The notes: a model not told the origin generated them from the sequence alone. A stretch of DNA of 64,000 nt from CBDBKL01 sp965116215 (GCA_965116215.1 OZ220494.1:1612001-1676000); one strand, 5' to 3'; numbered from the stretch's first letter, positions 17,249-26,396 are shown. Program-made: numbers and translations.

Positions 17249-18961
17249 ATGAGGTGGGTGGATTCTCATATTTTTACTATTAGAGAGGCACCTTCCGATG
17301 CAGATATCGCTAGTCATAAGTTATTAATTCGCTCTGGTATGATTAAAAAGTTAGGGTCAGGTCTTTACTCTTATCAGAATCTTGCTATACGGGTGATTCG
17401 AAAAATAGAAAAAATTGTGCGTGAAGAGCTGGATGAAATAGGCGGCGTGGAAATTCTTATGCCAATGGTTCAACCTAGAGATATTTGGGAAGAGTCTGGT
17501 CGATGGGAGGCAGCGAGGGATCTTTTATTAAAATTTAAAAATCGTAATGAACAATGGCATACTCTGGGACCGACTCATGAAGAGGTTGTCACTGATATTG
17601 CAAGAAAAGATATTAAAAGTTATAGAGATTTACCTAAAATACTCTATCAAATTCAAACAAAATATAGAGATGAGATGAGACCCAGGTTTGGCTTGTTGCG
17701 TGCTCGTGAATTTATTATGAAGGATGCCTATTCTTTTGATGTCGATAGTGAAAAAGCTTTAGAGGCGTATGGTAAATTACATAAGGCGTATATACGTATT
17801 TTTGATCGCTTAGGTCTCCAATATAGAGTGGTGACAGCAGACTCTGGAGCGATAGGTGGAGATAAGAGCCATGAATTTCAAGTTCTTGCGGAGGCGGGAG
17901 AGGACGCACTTTTAGTTTGTGATCATTGTGAATTTGCATCTAATGCTGAGGTAGCTCCTGTCGTCGATCATTACAAGCCTATCCAAGAGCCACTCTATAA
18001 GATAAAAAAATTTGCTACTAAGGGATTAAAGACGATATCTGATTTGGCAAGAAGTATTCAGTGTATTGAGTCAGATCTTGTTAAGACGCTCTTCTATCAC
18101 GGGCCTGAAAAAAAGCCTGTCTGTGTTTTGGTTCGAGGTTCAGATGAAGTGAATCCTATAAAATTAAAATTGACCTTGGGGATGTCAGTGGAACCTTCAT
18201 TACTGAGTCATGAGGAAGTTAGAGAGTTAACAGGAGCGGATTCCGGAAGCTGTGGTCCAGTGGGTCTGAATATTTCAGTCTATGCCGATAATGCTCTTAA
18301 AGAAATGTCAAATTTTATAGTGGGTGCCAATGAAGATGATTTTCACTTTAAAAATGTGAATAGAAATAGAGATTTCAAATTAGCTGAAGATCATTTTGCA
18401 GATCTTGTTATGGCAAGGGAAGGGCTCCCTTGTCCTAGGTGCACTCATGGAAAGTATGTTTCGATGAAAGGCATTGAGGTCGGTCATATTTTTTATTTGG
18501 GGACAAAATATTCTAAGTCTATGAAGGCGTTTTATTTAAATAAAGAGGGTATAAATACACCTATAGAGATGGGGTGTTATGGTCTGGGTGTGACACGCAC
18601 TCTTCAGGCGGCTATAGAGCAGTCTCATGATAACAGGGGGATTGTTTGGCCCAAAGAATTATCTCCCTATGATGTGCATATCTGTTTGTTAGACCCCTCT
18701 GACAAGAGAGCACTGAGTCTTGTTCAAGAAATAGAGTCTATATTAAAGAAAAAAGGTTACTCTGTTTTAGTCGATGATCGTGAGGAGAGACCAGGGGTTA
18801 AATTCAATGATGCTGATTTATTAGGTTTTCCGCTCAGACTTGTGATCGGTCGACGTGGACTTGAAAAAGATGAGGTGGAGGTTGTCATAAGGAAGACGAA
18901 CGAAAGACAGTGTCATTCTATGAATGAAGTGACTTCCTTTGTTTTGAATTGGCTGAGTTAG
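17249..18961 (+). CDS. proS: Prolyl-tRNA synthetase
   Basis: Class II synthetase of the bacterial type, charging tRNA-Pro. Motif 2 is visible around RDEMRPRFGLLRAREFIMKD. An insertion (editing-like INS) domain spans about 225-380, around the VSVEPSLL region. The C-terminal anticodon-binding domain starts near 470 (YDVHICLLD). Near 570 residues is normal length. Three possible starts (GTG, ATG, ATG) lie at 17243-17251; the GGGAGAG site favours the last ATG. It overlaps or abuts the ntrX stop, an unusual neighbour pairing. Confidence 0.96.
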   Translation: MRWVDSHIFTIREAPSDADIASHKLLIRSGMIKKLGSGLYSYQNLAIRVIRKIEKIVREELDEIGGVEILMPMVQPRDIWEESGRWEAARDLLLKFKNRNEQWHTLGPTHEEVVTDIARKDIKSYRDLPKILYQIQTKYRDEMRPRFGLLRAREFIMKDAYSFDVDSEKALEAYGKLHKAYIRIFDRLGLQYRVVTADSGAIGGDKSHEFQVLAEAGEDALLVCDHCEFASNAEVAPVVDHYKPIQEPLYKIKKFATKGLKTISDLARSIQCIESDLVKTLFYHGPEKKPVCVLVRGSDEVNPIKLKLTLGMSVEPSLLSHEEVRELTGADSGSCGPVGLNISVYADNALKEMSNFIVGANEDDFHFKNVNRNRDFKLAEDHFADLVMAREGLPCPRCTHGKYVSMKGIEVGHIFYLGTKYSKSMKAFYLNKEGINTPIEMGCYGLGVTRTLQAAIEQSHDNRGIVWPKELSPYDVHICLLDPSDKRALSLVQEIESILKKKGYSVLVDDREERPGVKFNDADLLGFPLRLVIGRRGLEKDEVEVVIRKTNERQCHSMNEVTSFVLNWLS

Positions 18962-19109
18962 TCTTGTTTTCGGTTTTCATAGAAGGGGGATAAAGTGGTC
19001 TCTTTCTTTTCTTTAAGTCGGTTTAAAAACATGTTATGTGAAATGCATTCATTGTGAGTTGAAATAAAAAGGGCTCGGTTTTAGAGCTGGTTTAAGGCAT
19101 TTGATATAT

Positions 19110-19823
19110 ATGATGAGACGTGTCTGTGGTTTTCATTCGTGTGCAGAGGCTTTAAGGGTCAGGGCTCATGCGATTGAGTCTGTTTACTTGAAATCAGAAA
19201 AAGATATGAGAGCTAGGGAATTGGCACGGACAGCAAAAGCGGCAGGGGCAAAAGTTAAAGTCATAGGCCACCGGTTAAATCAATGGAGTGAGGGACATCA
19301 AGGAATTGGTATGGAATTGAGTGAAGGTCCTGAGTTTCGAGAGAGTGTCTATAGGGAGGTAAAGGGAAGAGTATGTTTAGTGGCTTTGGATGGTGTTGAA
19401 GATCCTCAGAACTTAGGGAATGTATTACGAACAGCTTGGCTATTGGGGGTCAAGGGTTTGATTGTACGCAGCTCTAAAGGTGTAGGGGTGACGGCCACTG
19501 TGTCTAAGGTGGCCAGTGGGGGGGCGGAGCATGTCCCTGTGAGTTGTGTTTCTCATATAGGTACAGAATTGAAATCCTGGAAGGGTTCTGGTTTTTGGGT
19601 TTTAGGATTAGATCAAGAGGCGAATCAAAGCCTCTGGGAGGGGACATTGCCTGAAAAGGTGATATGGGTTGCCGGATCTGAGGCGTCTGGTCTTAGAAAG
19701 TCGACATTAAATGTATGCGATGGGTTGTATAGTATTCCTCAAACCTGTGGCTTGGCCAGTTTAAATGTATCAACAAGTTTGGCTATTGCTATGGCAGAAG
19801 TGTGTCGTCAGAGTAGGAGATAG
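19110..19823 (+). CDS. rlmB: 23S rRNA ribose methyltransferase RlmB-like
   Basis: SpoU/TrmH-family methyltransferase expected to 2'-O-methylate 23S rRNA (G2251 in E. coli RlmB). An N-terminal substrate-binding domain (about 1-70) is followed by the knotted SPOUT domain. Its three motifs are intact: DGVEDPQNLGNVLRTA, VAGSEASGLRKS and ASLNVSTSLAIAMAE. A TTG-initiated form would begin at 19101; ATG at 19110 is the nearest ordinary start. It could instead act on tRNA (TrmH branch), but the N-terminal domain favours RlmB. Confidence 0.85.
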   Translation: MMRRVCGFHSCAEALRVRAHAIESVYLKSEKDMRARELARTAKAAGAKVKVIGHRLNQWSEGHQGIGMELSEGPEFRESVYREVKGRVCLVALDGVEDPQNLGNVLRTAWLLGVKGLIVRSSKGVGVTATVSKVASGGAEHVPVSCVSHIGTELKSWKGSGFWVLGLDQEANQSLWEGTLPEKVIWVAGSEASGLRKSTLNVCDGLYSIPQTCGLASLNVSTSLAIAMAEVCRQSRR

Positions 19824-20075
19824 ATACTTTAGGGGAGTCTTTCTTTTATATGAAAAGTATTTTCCTGGATTCTCTTATTTTTTTGCCTTTCTATTTATCG
19901 AAACATGTTGTTTGAACTTTGGGAATTTTGTTCTGTCTGGATGGGTTATGAGAGGTCTTTGCTCAAGAACATGGATGTACAGTTTTGAGATCAGTTGTAT
20001 TTATAAAAAAGTGACACCTCATATATAGAGAACTGGGTTTATGTCTTTTGATTTCCGTAGATGAAAAATTGGAGT

Positions 20076-20104
20076 TTGACACTTTTTATAGATTTCTTTA
20101 AAAA
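20076..20104 (+). promoter_or_regulatory. Sigma-70 type promoter for tRNA-Thr
   Basis: TTGACA at 20076-20081, a perfect -35 box, then a 17-base spacer and TAAAAA as a 4-of-6 -10 box, with the tRNA starting 15 bases later. The rest of the 296-base gap after rlmB (19824-20119) contains an open frame but no supported gene. Confidence 0.5.
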
Positions 20105-20119
20105 ATGAAATAGTGTGTT

Positions 20120-20195
20120 GCTGGATTAGCTCAATTGGTAGAGCAGCTGATTTGTAATCAGCAGGTTGCGGGTTCGAGTCCCATATCCAGCTCCA
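20120..20195 (+). tRNA. tRNA-Thr (anticodon TGT)
   Basis: Cloverleaf read by eye: acceptor GCTGGAT pairs with ATCCAGC. The anticodon stem GCTGA/TCAGC encloses loop TTTGTAA with anticodon TGT. The T arm contains GGTTCGAGTCC. A CCA end is encoded at 20193-20195. A standard elongator for ACN codons; no introns. Confidence 0.97.
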
Positions 20196-20354
20196 AAAAC
20201 TTCTATTTTATTGGTACTCTTTGTCTGTGCTTATTACATACTGAACCGATATTTTAGATGAGAGTGAATTTGAAGGGTATTGATGTAAAAACTTATTGGA
20301 GTTGGTCATTTCAAATTCTTTAGGTTAAAAAAGTGATAGTTATTTATTAAAAAC

Positions 20355-20370
20355 ATCTTCATCAGAAGAT
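20355..20370 (+). terminator. Hairpin between the two tRNA genes
   Basis: ATCTTC, loop ATCA, GAAGAT: a perfect six-base stem followed by TTCTT. The stem is AT-rich with a weak T tract, so it is a possible terminator of the tRNA-Thr transcript only. Confidence 0.35.
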
Positions 20371-20444
20371 TTCTTGCTACAAAAGGAATTTAAAGATACA
20401 TAATAAGAAATTGAGGCGTATGTCTCTCTTTAGATTTATTTTTG

Positions 20445-20530
20445 GGAGAGTTGCCCGAGTGGTCAAAGGGAGCAGACTGTAAATCTGCCGGCTTATGCCT
20501 ACGAAGGTTCAAATCCTTCACTCTCCACCA
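20445..20530 (+). tRNA. tRNA-Tyr (anticodon GTA)
   Basis: Class II tRNA with a long variable arm. Acceptor GGAGAGT pairs with ACTCTCC. The anticodon stem GCAGA/TCTGC encloses loop CTGTAAA with anticodon GTA. The variable arm runs through the CGGCTTATGCCTACG region and the T arm contains GGTTCAAATCC. CCA is encoded at 20528-20530. It lies about 250 bases after tRNA-Thr, without the tRNA-Gly or tuf gene often grouped with these. Confidence 0.97.
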
Positions 20531-20607
20531 ACATTTCATGATTGTACTGAATTGGATGACTTAGTATCTTTCTAAAATAAAAATTTTAAATTTAAGGATA
20601 TGTCAAA

Positions 20608-21501
20608 ATGGATAAATTTGTCAGACTTATTGAGGTGGGACCTCGGGATGGATTACAAAATGAAAAAGTCCAATTCTCTGTAGATCAAAAGGTACAGTTA
20701 ATACGTTCTCTAAAAGATGCAGGGTTAAGAGATATTGAAATCGGTGCCTTTGTCTCCCCTCGATGGATCCCACAAATGGTCGGAACAGAAGAGGTCTATC
20801 AAGCTATAAAAGATAACAAGCAAGGAGGAATCTTTTGGTGCTTTGCTCCAAATGTAAAGGGTGTAGAACGAGCTATATCCGTTGGCATGAAACATATTAT
20901 GGTGTTCCTGTCTGCAACAGAAATGTTCTTTCAAAAGAATGTGAATTGCTCTCGTGAAGAGGGCCTTCGGAGAATAAGAGACATTATGACCCTTATCAAA
21001 GATAAGGATATCTATGTTTCTTGTTATGTCAGTGTGAGCTTTGGTTGCCCTTATGAAGGTGTTGTTCGACCAGAGCAAACTATGGCTACTATTGAAAAAC
21101 TTCAAGATTATAATGTGCATGAAATTTCTATCGGAGATACCATTGGCTGTGCGACCCCTAAGAGCGTTCAAAATCTATTGAACCTTATTCAATCCAGTTT
21201 TCCTCTTGAGAGGATACGTATGCACTTTCATGATACAAGAGGAATGGCTATTGCCAATATTTTTCAAAGTTTGCAAATGGGTGTTCGGGCTTTTGATTCG
21301 AGTATTGGTGGGTTGGGAGGGTGTCCTTATGTAAAGATAGCCAGTGCCAATGTGGCTACAGAAGATGTTGTTTATTTATTAGATAAAGAGGGTTTTCATT
21401 CTGGAGTTTCAATAGAGAAACTTTTAGATATTCAACAATGGATTTCTAAAATTGTAGGAAGATCTCTGTCCTCTCATCTAGGTCAATCAGGTCTACCTTA
21501 A
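20608..21501 (+). CDS. mvaB: Hydroxymethylglutaryl-CoA lyase
   Basis: TIM-barrel lyase cleaving HMG-CoA to acetoacetate and acetyl-CoA, the last step of leucine and ketone body breakdown. It opens with the family motif EVGPRDGLQNE, with the catalytic Arg and Asp. The metal ligands are likely the HxH in MHFHDTRG. The signature GGLGGCPYVKIASANVATED contains the active-site Cys. 297 residues is normal. The gene stands alone; a crotonase-fold gene that could belong to acyl-CoA breakdown lies 4 kb downstream at 25554-26249, which is not enough to claim a shared pathway. Confidence 0.93.
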   Translation: MDKFVRLIEVGPRDGLQNEKVQFSVDQKVQLIRSLKDAGLRDIEIGAFVSPRWIPQMVGTEEVYQAIKDNKQGGIFWCFAPNVKGVERAISVGMKHIMVFLSATEMFFQKNVNCSREEGLRRIRDIMTLIKDKDIYVSCYVSVSFGCPYEGVVRPEQTMATIEKLQDYNVHEISIGDTIGCATPKSVQNLLNLIQSSFPLERIRMHFHDTRGMAIANIFQSLQMGVRAFDSSIGGLGGCPYVKIASANVATEDVVYLLDKEGFHSGVSIEKLLDIQQWISKIVGRSLSSHLGQSGLP

Positions 21502-21540
21502 ATTTTTTAATAATTTAAAAATTCAGGGGGGTGTAATATA

Positions 21541-21557
21541 TTGGCATCTCTTTTGCT
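21541..21557 (+). promoter_or_regulatory. Sigma-54 (-24/-12) promoter candidate
   Basis: Sequence TTGGCAT, then five bases, then TTGCT. The GG and GC dinucleotides are separated by exactly ten bases, as in the sigma-54 consensus TGGCAC-N5-TTGCW. The -12 C lies 19 bases before the ATG of the next gene, so the leader would be only about seven bases. A weaker sigma-70 reading of the same segment also exists. Confidence 0.6.
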
Positions 21558-21574
21558 TTATCATATTACAATAT

Positions 21575-23122
21575 ATGTTTCGTAAAATTACTTTTAGTGT
21601 CTCTTTGTTGATTTTAATAGGCGTTATATGGTTTTTTCGTGCCTTTTCTTCTGATCAACAGTGTATTAAATCTATGATTGTATCAGAATTGGTGATTAAA
21701 AATGATCCCTATGAGGGGTCTATTTATTCATGTCACCGTTTCAAGCGTTCTCGTGTTGAACTTTCTCCCAAATGGAAAGAGAGAGTTCAAAAACTCAATG
21801 ATGTTTTGCTATCCTATAGGCAGGTTTTTGAGAAAATTTACACTCCCTCTTGGTCTATTCATCCGGTTCGAATTATGGTGGACTCAGAGAATCCATATAG
21901 AATCAGTTATGAAAAAGAGGGGTATATCATCGGGCATAAGGTGATAGATCGCCCATGGATGTTAAGGCGTTTTATAGCTGAAATATTTGTTCAGGATCGA
22001 ATGAAGATTTCTTCTTTGAAATCAAATGATGTTCTTCGAGATATTTTATCAGATTTATTAACTTCATATACTTTTGGAGATTTAAAGTTTTTTGATCCCC
22101 ATACAAATAAGCTGAAAAATATATGGAGCCCCAATATGAAGACTTGGGTTAAGGACGTCAGTTCTATTGAGGGGATTTGTAAAAGTATTTGGCAGCCCTA
22201 CGCTTTAGAAGAGCTTTGTTCTTCTCAACAGATCTCAGAGTGGTCAGAGCGGAAGGAACAGTTAAAAAAGATTTCTAAGTACTCTTTAAGGCCGTTTGTT
22301 TATAAGTTAAGTTGGGAGGTTTACAAGAACCTTAATTTTAAACAAAGGGTTGCTTTTTTATCGTGGTTTTGGAAGGATCGTGTATTAAAAAAAGATTGGG
22401 TTTCTTATAAAAATACATATGATAGTTTTGAATTATTTTTGAAAGATGCTGTCACCTTATCTATGCAGGTGATGGGCATTGAACTAGATGTGGATGAGTC
22501 TATTTTTTATGTTAATATGTTGGACGCATTTTATATGCCTGATATGGTGATTGCATCCAATGAATTTGATAACTCCAGAAGAGAGATGCTGAGTCGACTG
22601 ACTCAAGAGGATGGGGACTTAAGTATTTATTGGAGAGTGAATGATGAAATCTATATTTTGCCTAATGCATATTCCCTGACTTTAGGTGATCGTGATCAAA
22701 TTATTCCATCTCGGCGGGTTATGGAATATTGTCAAGAGATCAATATCAATATGTTTGCGCATACTGTATCTAGGGATGAAAGACTATTGTCTGTCGATAT
22801 TTGTAATAAAAATAAATTGATTGATTATATGGTTTATTTAAGAGGAGGGCTGGAGACTTTTGTTCGGGCTTATCCCCAATTGGGATATGTGTCCTATCAC
22901 CTTCCTTCATTGAAGCTGGCTCAGTGGCAGGGCTTGGGTGATAATTCCATTATAACTTTTAAGGGTTTTTCTATGACTAATTCGATAGAGAGACTATTGG
23001 GCTTAGAGAATCCTGTGAAAAGTTATAATGGATACAAGTTGAGTGGAAGATTAAAGGCTATTGAATCGTATCGCCCTACAGAGAAAAAGCATCTCTATCT
23101 AGATATTAAGACCAATCCTTGA
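21575..23122 (+). CDS. Membrane-anchored protein of unknown function
   Basis: 515 residues. An N-terminal hydrophobic stretch (about 7-23, VSLLILIGVIWFF) looks like a signal anchor or uncleaved signal. The rest is hydrophilic with scattered Cys, Trp and Tyr residues and no motif I know. I do not recognise it. No good ribosome site precedes the ATG, which fits a very short leader from the sigma-54-like site just upstream. The protein is probably exported to the periplasm while anchored in the inner membrane. It is flanked by HMG-CoA lyase and the SpoIIE-type gene. Confidence 0.6.
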   Translation: MFRKITFSVSLLILIGVIWFFRAFSSDQQCIKSMIVSELVIKNDPYEGSIYSCHRFKRSRVELSPKWKERVQKLNDVLLSYRQVFEKIYTPSWSIHPVRIMVDSENPYRISYEKEGYIIGHKVIDRPWMLRRFIAEIFVQDRMKISSLKSNDVLRDILSDLLTSYTFGDLKFFDPHTNKLKNIWSPNMKTWVKDVSSIEGICKSIWQPYALEELCSSQQISEWSERKEQLKKISKYSLRPFVYKLSWEVYKNLNFKQRVAFLSWFWKDRVLKKDWVSYKNTYDSFELFLKDAVTLSMQVMGIELDVDESIFYVNMLDAFYMPDMVIASNEFDNSRREMLSRLTQEDGDLSIYWRVNDEIYILPNAYSLTLGDRDQIIPSRRVMEYCQEININMFAHTVSRDERLLSVDICNKNKLIDYMVYLRGGLETFVRAYPQLGYVSYHLPSLKLAQWQGLGDNSIITFKGFSMTNSIERLLGLENPVKSYNGYKLSGRLKAIESYRPTEKKHLYLDIKTNP

Positions 23123-23264
23123 TGTTTTGTGACTTTATGATCCTTCATTCACATATAAAGTCAAAGATTCTGATATGGCAGTTATTCGTATAGGGTTGTG
23201 ATATTTGTTACAATATATCTTGTTTAGAATTTTGCTTATGGAATAATTTGACTCTTTTGTTGAG

Positions 23265-24185
23265 ATGAGAAAAAACAATGGAATGGGCCGAGAAAAAGAA
23301 TTAGAAGAAAAAATCAAAGATCTAGAAAAACAGTTAGCTAAGAAATCCTGTGAAATAGATGAGTATAAACGTAATGTGCTCTCTATAGACAAAGATTTAA
23401 AAGGTATTTTAGAGAGAGTTCAAGAAGATCTTCAGTCTGTGAGACAATTACAGCGACAATTAGTGCCTATTGAGTTGCCTCGTATTCCAGATTTTGAAAT
23501 AAGCTCGAAGTTTATCGGAAGCCTTATATCTGGTGGAGACTATTTTGATATTTTTGAATTGAGTGACAAAATGAAATTTGGAATTTTACTATCCAGTGCT
23601 TCCGGACATGGAACTTCAGCTTTAGTTCTCTCAATACTTTTAAAAATGACCAGCCAGTTTCATCAATCTCAATCCAGTTTATCCCCTTTAGATATGGCTC
23701 AGGTTATGATCGATACAATGAGTGCACAAATGAAGCCTAAGGATACGGTTGATTTTTTTTATGGAGTTATAGATCGCCGCACGTTTGATTTAACATATGT
23801 TCAGTTAGGTGATATTTTTTGTTTTCATTATAAGGCTGATACTTTGACTTTGACTGATTTGATTTCACAGGCTCCCCCCTTCAATAAGGATTTTGAAAGT
23901 CGTCTTCTTAAAGAGCACTCTATTAGTCTCGATCCCAACGACATTATTGTACTTTGCTCAAAGGGTATTTCATTAGCTGAGAACACAGAGGGTGAGGGCT
24001 TTGGTAAAGAACGCATTAAGGAGATCATTGTTCAGAACAGTCAGCGCACAGTTCACGATGTTCGCAATGAAATAGTGTTTCAAATGAAAAGATATACAGG
24101 GAAAAAAGATCCTGATAGGGATGTCACAGTGTTGGTTGCTGAGGTAAAGGATAGGGTTTTGAGGTTAGCAAAAGACAACTCTTAA
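23265..24185 (+). CDS. SpoIIE/RsbU-type PP2C domain protein with altered active site
   Basis: 306 residues: a coiled-coil N-terminus (about 8-65, alternating Lys, Glu and Leu) followed by a PPM/SpoIIE phosphatase domain. GGDYFD (90-95) and DRDVTVL (284-290) are kept. The usual DVSGHG reads SASGHG (111-116), and the usual TDG reads SKG (232-234). Metal-binding aspartates are therefore missing at two places. It may be a weak or inactive phosphatase, or a regulatory partner-binding protein. Canonical members dephosphorylate anti-sigma-factor antagonists. No antagonist or anti-sigma gene is adjacent. The fold is well supported, the activity is not. Confidence 0.75.
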   Translation: MRKNNGMGREKELEEKIKDLEKQLAKKSCEIDEYKRNVLSIDKDLKGILERVQEDLQSVRQLQRQLVPIELPRIPDFEISSKFIGSLISGGDYFDIFELSDKMKFGILLSSASGHGTSALVLSILLKMTSQFHQSQSSLSPLDMAQVMIDTMSAQMKPKDTVDFFYGVIDRRTFDLTYVQLGDIFCFHYKADTLTLTDLISQAPPFNKDFESRLLKEHSISLDPNDIIVLCSKGISLAENTEGEGFGKERIKEIIVQNSQRTVHDVRNEIVFQMKRYTGKKDPDRDVTVLVAEVKDRVLRLAKDNS

Positions 24186-24308
24186 ATTTCACAAAATAGT
24201 GTTGCGGTTGGTCAAGATCATGAGTTATATCGGCGTCTGGTTTCTTATTATCAGGCTTCTCAATAAACCATTTCTTGGTGTAAGCTGCCATCTCGGAAGG
24301 GAGATATT

Positions 24309-25439
24309 ATGGATGTCTTTGAAGGTGCTCTGGATAGAGGGTTGGAAGGTGTTGTTGCTTGCTCAACAGGCATATCTTCGATTGTTGATTCTGTACTGAC
24401 ATATAGAGGTTTTAAAATTGAAGACCTAGCGGAACATTCGTCATTTGAAGAAACGGTCTTTTTATTGTGGAATAATGCCCTTCCAACGTCATTAGAGCTA
24501 ACAGAATTTCAAAAAAAACTCAGATCCTATCAGGTTATTTCAAAGCCGTTACTAGAAAGGCTAAAGGGGCTTCCAACGGAAAATGTTCATCCTATGTCTT
24601 GGCTGAGGACGGCTGTTTCTATGGTTGGGTTATTTGATTCTATGGGTGATGATATTTCTATTAAGGGACAAAAGGATAAAGCCTTTCAATTGACAGCTTT
24701 GATGGGGGCTTTAGTTATGGCCTTCGAGCGTATTCGACGGGGCCAAGATGTCATAAGTGCTCAACCGGATAAAAGCATTGCGTGGAATTTTCTTTACCAA
24801 TTAAAGGGCGAAACCCCAGACGAAGAAATGGTCAAGGTCTTTGATACCTGTTTGGTATTGCATGCAGATCATGAATTAAACTGTTCGACGTTTGCCTCTA
24901 GGGTAACATCGTCTTCCTTGAGTGATGTTTACTCTGCTGTGGTCAGTGCTATTGGTACTTTAAAAGGACCTCTTCATGGAGGGGCGAATGAACAAGTTAT
25001 GCGCATGTTAAAAAAGATAGGGACTGTAGATGCGGCAAAAAAATGGGTGACGGAGGCTTTAGCGCAAAAAAAGAAAATTATGGGAATGGGCCATCGGGTT
25101 TATAAGAATGGGGACCCAAGAGCTAAAATTTTAAGAAAAATGAGTGAAAGTTTAACTCAGAAAGTAGGTCAGAGTCATTACTATGAAATGTCGGCTCTTA
25201 TTGATAAGACGGTGAGAGAAGAAAAGGGGTTATTACCTAATGTCGACTTTTATTCTGCAACGGTGTACTATAGTATGGGTATACCCATTGATCTCTATAC
25301 ACCTATTTTTGCGACTTCTCGGATATCTGGTTGGTTAGCTCATATTATGGAACAATATGCCAATAATCGCATCTATCGTCCTCGAGCTCAATTTGTAGAA
25401 AAGACTCATCGCACATGGAAAAAATTAGAGGACCGATAA
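24309..25439 (+). CDS. gltA: Citrate synthase
   Basis: First step of the TCA cycle: oxaloacetate plus acetyl-CoA to citrate. Catalytic residues are in place: His in GPLHGGANE, His in MGMGHRVYK and Asp in NVDFYSA. At 376 residues it is of the shorter, dimeric-type length, as in Bacillus and archaeal enzymes. An AGGGAG site precedes the ATG by about six bases. It could also be a 2-methylcitrate synthase, which cannot be told apart here; no prp genes are nearby. Confidence 0.92.
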   Translation: MDVFEGALDRGLEGVVACSTGISSIVDSVLTYRGFKIEDLAEHSSFEETVFLLWNNALPTSLELTEFQKKLRSYQVISKPLLERLKGLPTENVHPMSWLRTAVSMVGLFDSMGDDISIKGQKDKAFQLTALMGALVMAFERIRRGQDVISAQPDKSIAWNFLYQLKGETPDEEMVKVFDTCLVLHADHELNCSTFASRVTSSSLSDVYSAVVSAIGTLKGPLHGGANEQVMRMLKKIGTVDAAKKWVTEALAQKKKIMGMGHRVYKNGDPRAKILRKMSESLTQKVGQSHYYEMSALIDKTVREEKGLLPNVDFYSATVYYSMGIPIDLYTPIFATSRISGWLAHIMEQYANNRIYRPRAQFVEKTHRTWKKLEDR

Positions 25440-25553
25440 AAGCATAAATATAAGAATTGTGTAGAGGTTATTTTACGAAAGGGGGTATACGAAAACGTGA
25501 AAGTCGTAGCTTTTGTTTTTTTATAACATATTTTTGCGACATATCATAATGAG

Positions 25554-26249
25554 GTGGATTTGGGATTAGTGGTCAAGGAACAGTCTCATTACCTTGAGAT
25601 TTATATTGATAATAAGAATGAGGGAAATAGTTTTGGCCTGAGCGAGGCTGAGGATTTATTGGAGTGGATTTCATCTGCGAAAGATATTGTGTGGCGAACA
25701 GCATCTCATCAATCGTTTTGTAGTGGAGGAAATCTTAAACAGTATGCGAGTCAACCTCCTCATGTGGGGCGAGCTATTAATGTGAAAATTAGAGAGGCTT
25801 TAGGTCAACTCTATCAACATTCTCATAAAACAATCGCTATTGTATCAGGGTTTTGTTTGGGTGGAGGTATGGAGTTGCTCTCGTGTTTTGATAAAGTGGT
25901 GGCCACGCCTTCTGCTATTTTTGGATTATGGCACAGAAGAATTGGTGTGAGTTACGGATGGGGAGGGGGACAAAGACTTGCGAAACGGATCTCACTTCAT
26001 CGATTAAAAGATTTATCCCTAAGTGCTCGGAGCTTTAGTGCTTATGAGGCTTTGGAATTTGGATTTGTTGATCTTGTTTGTTCTGAGAAGAAATCTTTAG
26101 AAAGTGCTTATAATCTATTGGAGGAGAACTCTCTTTTGCCTAAAGAGCCCTTTCGAGCGATGAAGCAATTTAGTCCTCTTTCAGAAGTAGAGGATTTTGA
26201 GAAAATTTGGATGAACCCCTCTCATAAAAAAAGTTTGGAAAGTTTTTAG
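25554..26249 (+). CDS. Crotonase-fold enoyl-CoA hydratase/isomerase-like protein
   Basis: 231 residues, slightly short for the family. The CoA-binding and oxyanion-hole motif CSGGNLKQY (56-64) and the GFCLGGGMEL motif carrying a Glu at 107 are visible. The second catalytic Glu of classic hydratases is absent: the FGQPE-type motif reads FGLWH, with His127 there. It may be a hydrolase, decarboxylase or isomerase rather than a hydratase. The start is GTG; the ribosome site is unclear. Family membership is firm, substrate unknown. Confidence 0.8.
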   Translation: MDLGLVVKEQSHYLEIYIDNKNEGNSFGLSEAEDLLEWISSAKDIVWRTASHQSFCSGGNLKQYASQPPHVGRAINVKIREALGQLYQHSHKTIAIVSGFCLGGGMELLSCFDKVVATPSAIFGLWHRRIGVSYGWGGGQRLAKRISLHRLKDLSLSARSFSAYEALEFGFVDLVCSEKKSLESAYNLLEENSLLPKEPFRAMKQFSPLSEVEDFEKIWMNPSHKKSLESF

Positions 26250-26347
26250 AGGTGTTTTAAACAAATAGACTGTCTTAAGAGAGCTGATATTTTTTACTTA
26301 TTGATTGCACAGAACTGATTTGAACGAGAAGATGAACTCAAGTGAAA

Positions 26348-26374
26348 TTGACAAAGAAAACCATTCTATATAAG
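26348..26374 (+). promoter_or_regulatory. Sigma-70 type promoter before ferredoxin
   Basis: TTGACA at 26348-26353, a 15-base spacer, then TATAAG at 26369-26374. The spacer is two bases short of optimum. The transcript would begin just before the AGGAGA ribosome site of the ferredoxin gene. Confidence 0.45.
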
Positions 26375-26396
26375 TTGAACTTCAGGAGAGAGTGTC

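Noticed and set aside
19765..20028. Open frame overlapping the end of rlmB
   Set aside because: Mostly inside rlmB in another frame, with no ribosome site and no motif.
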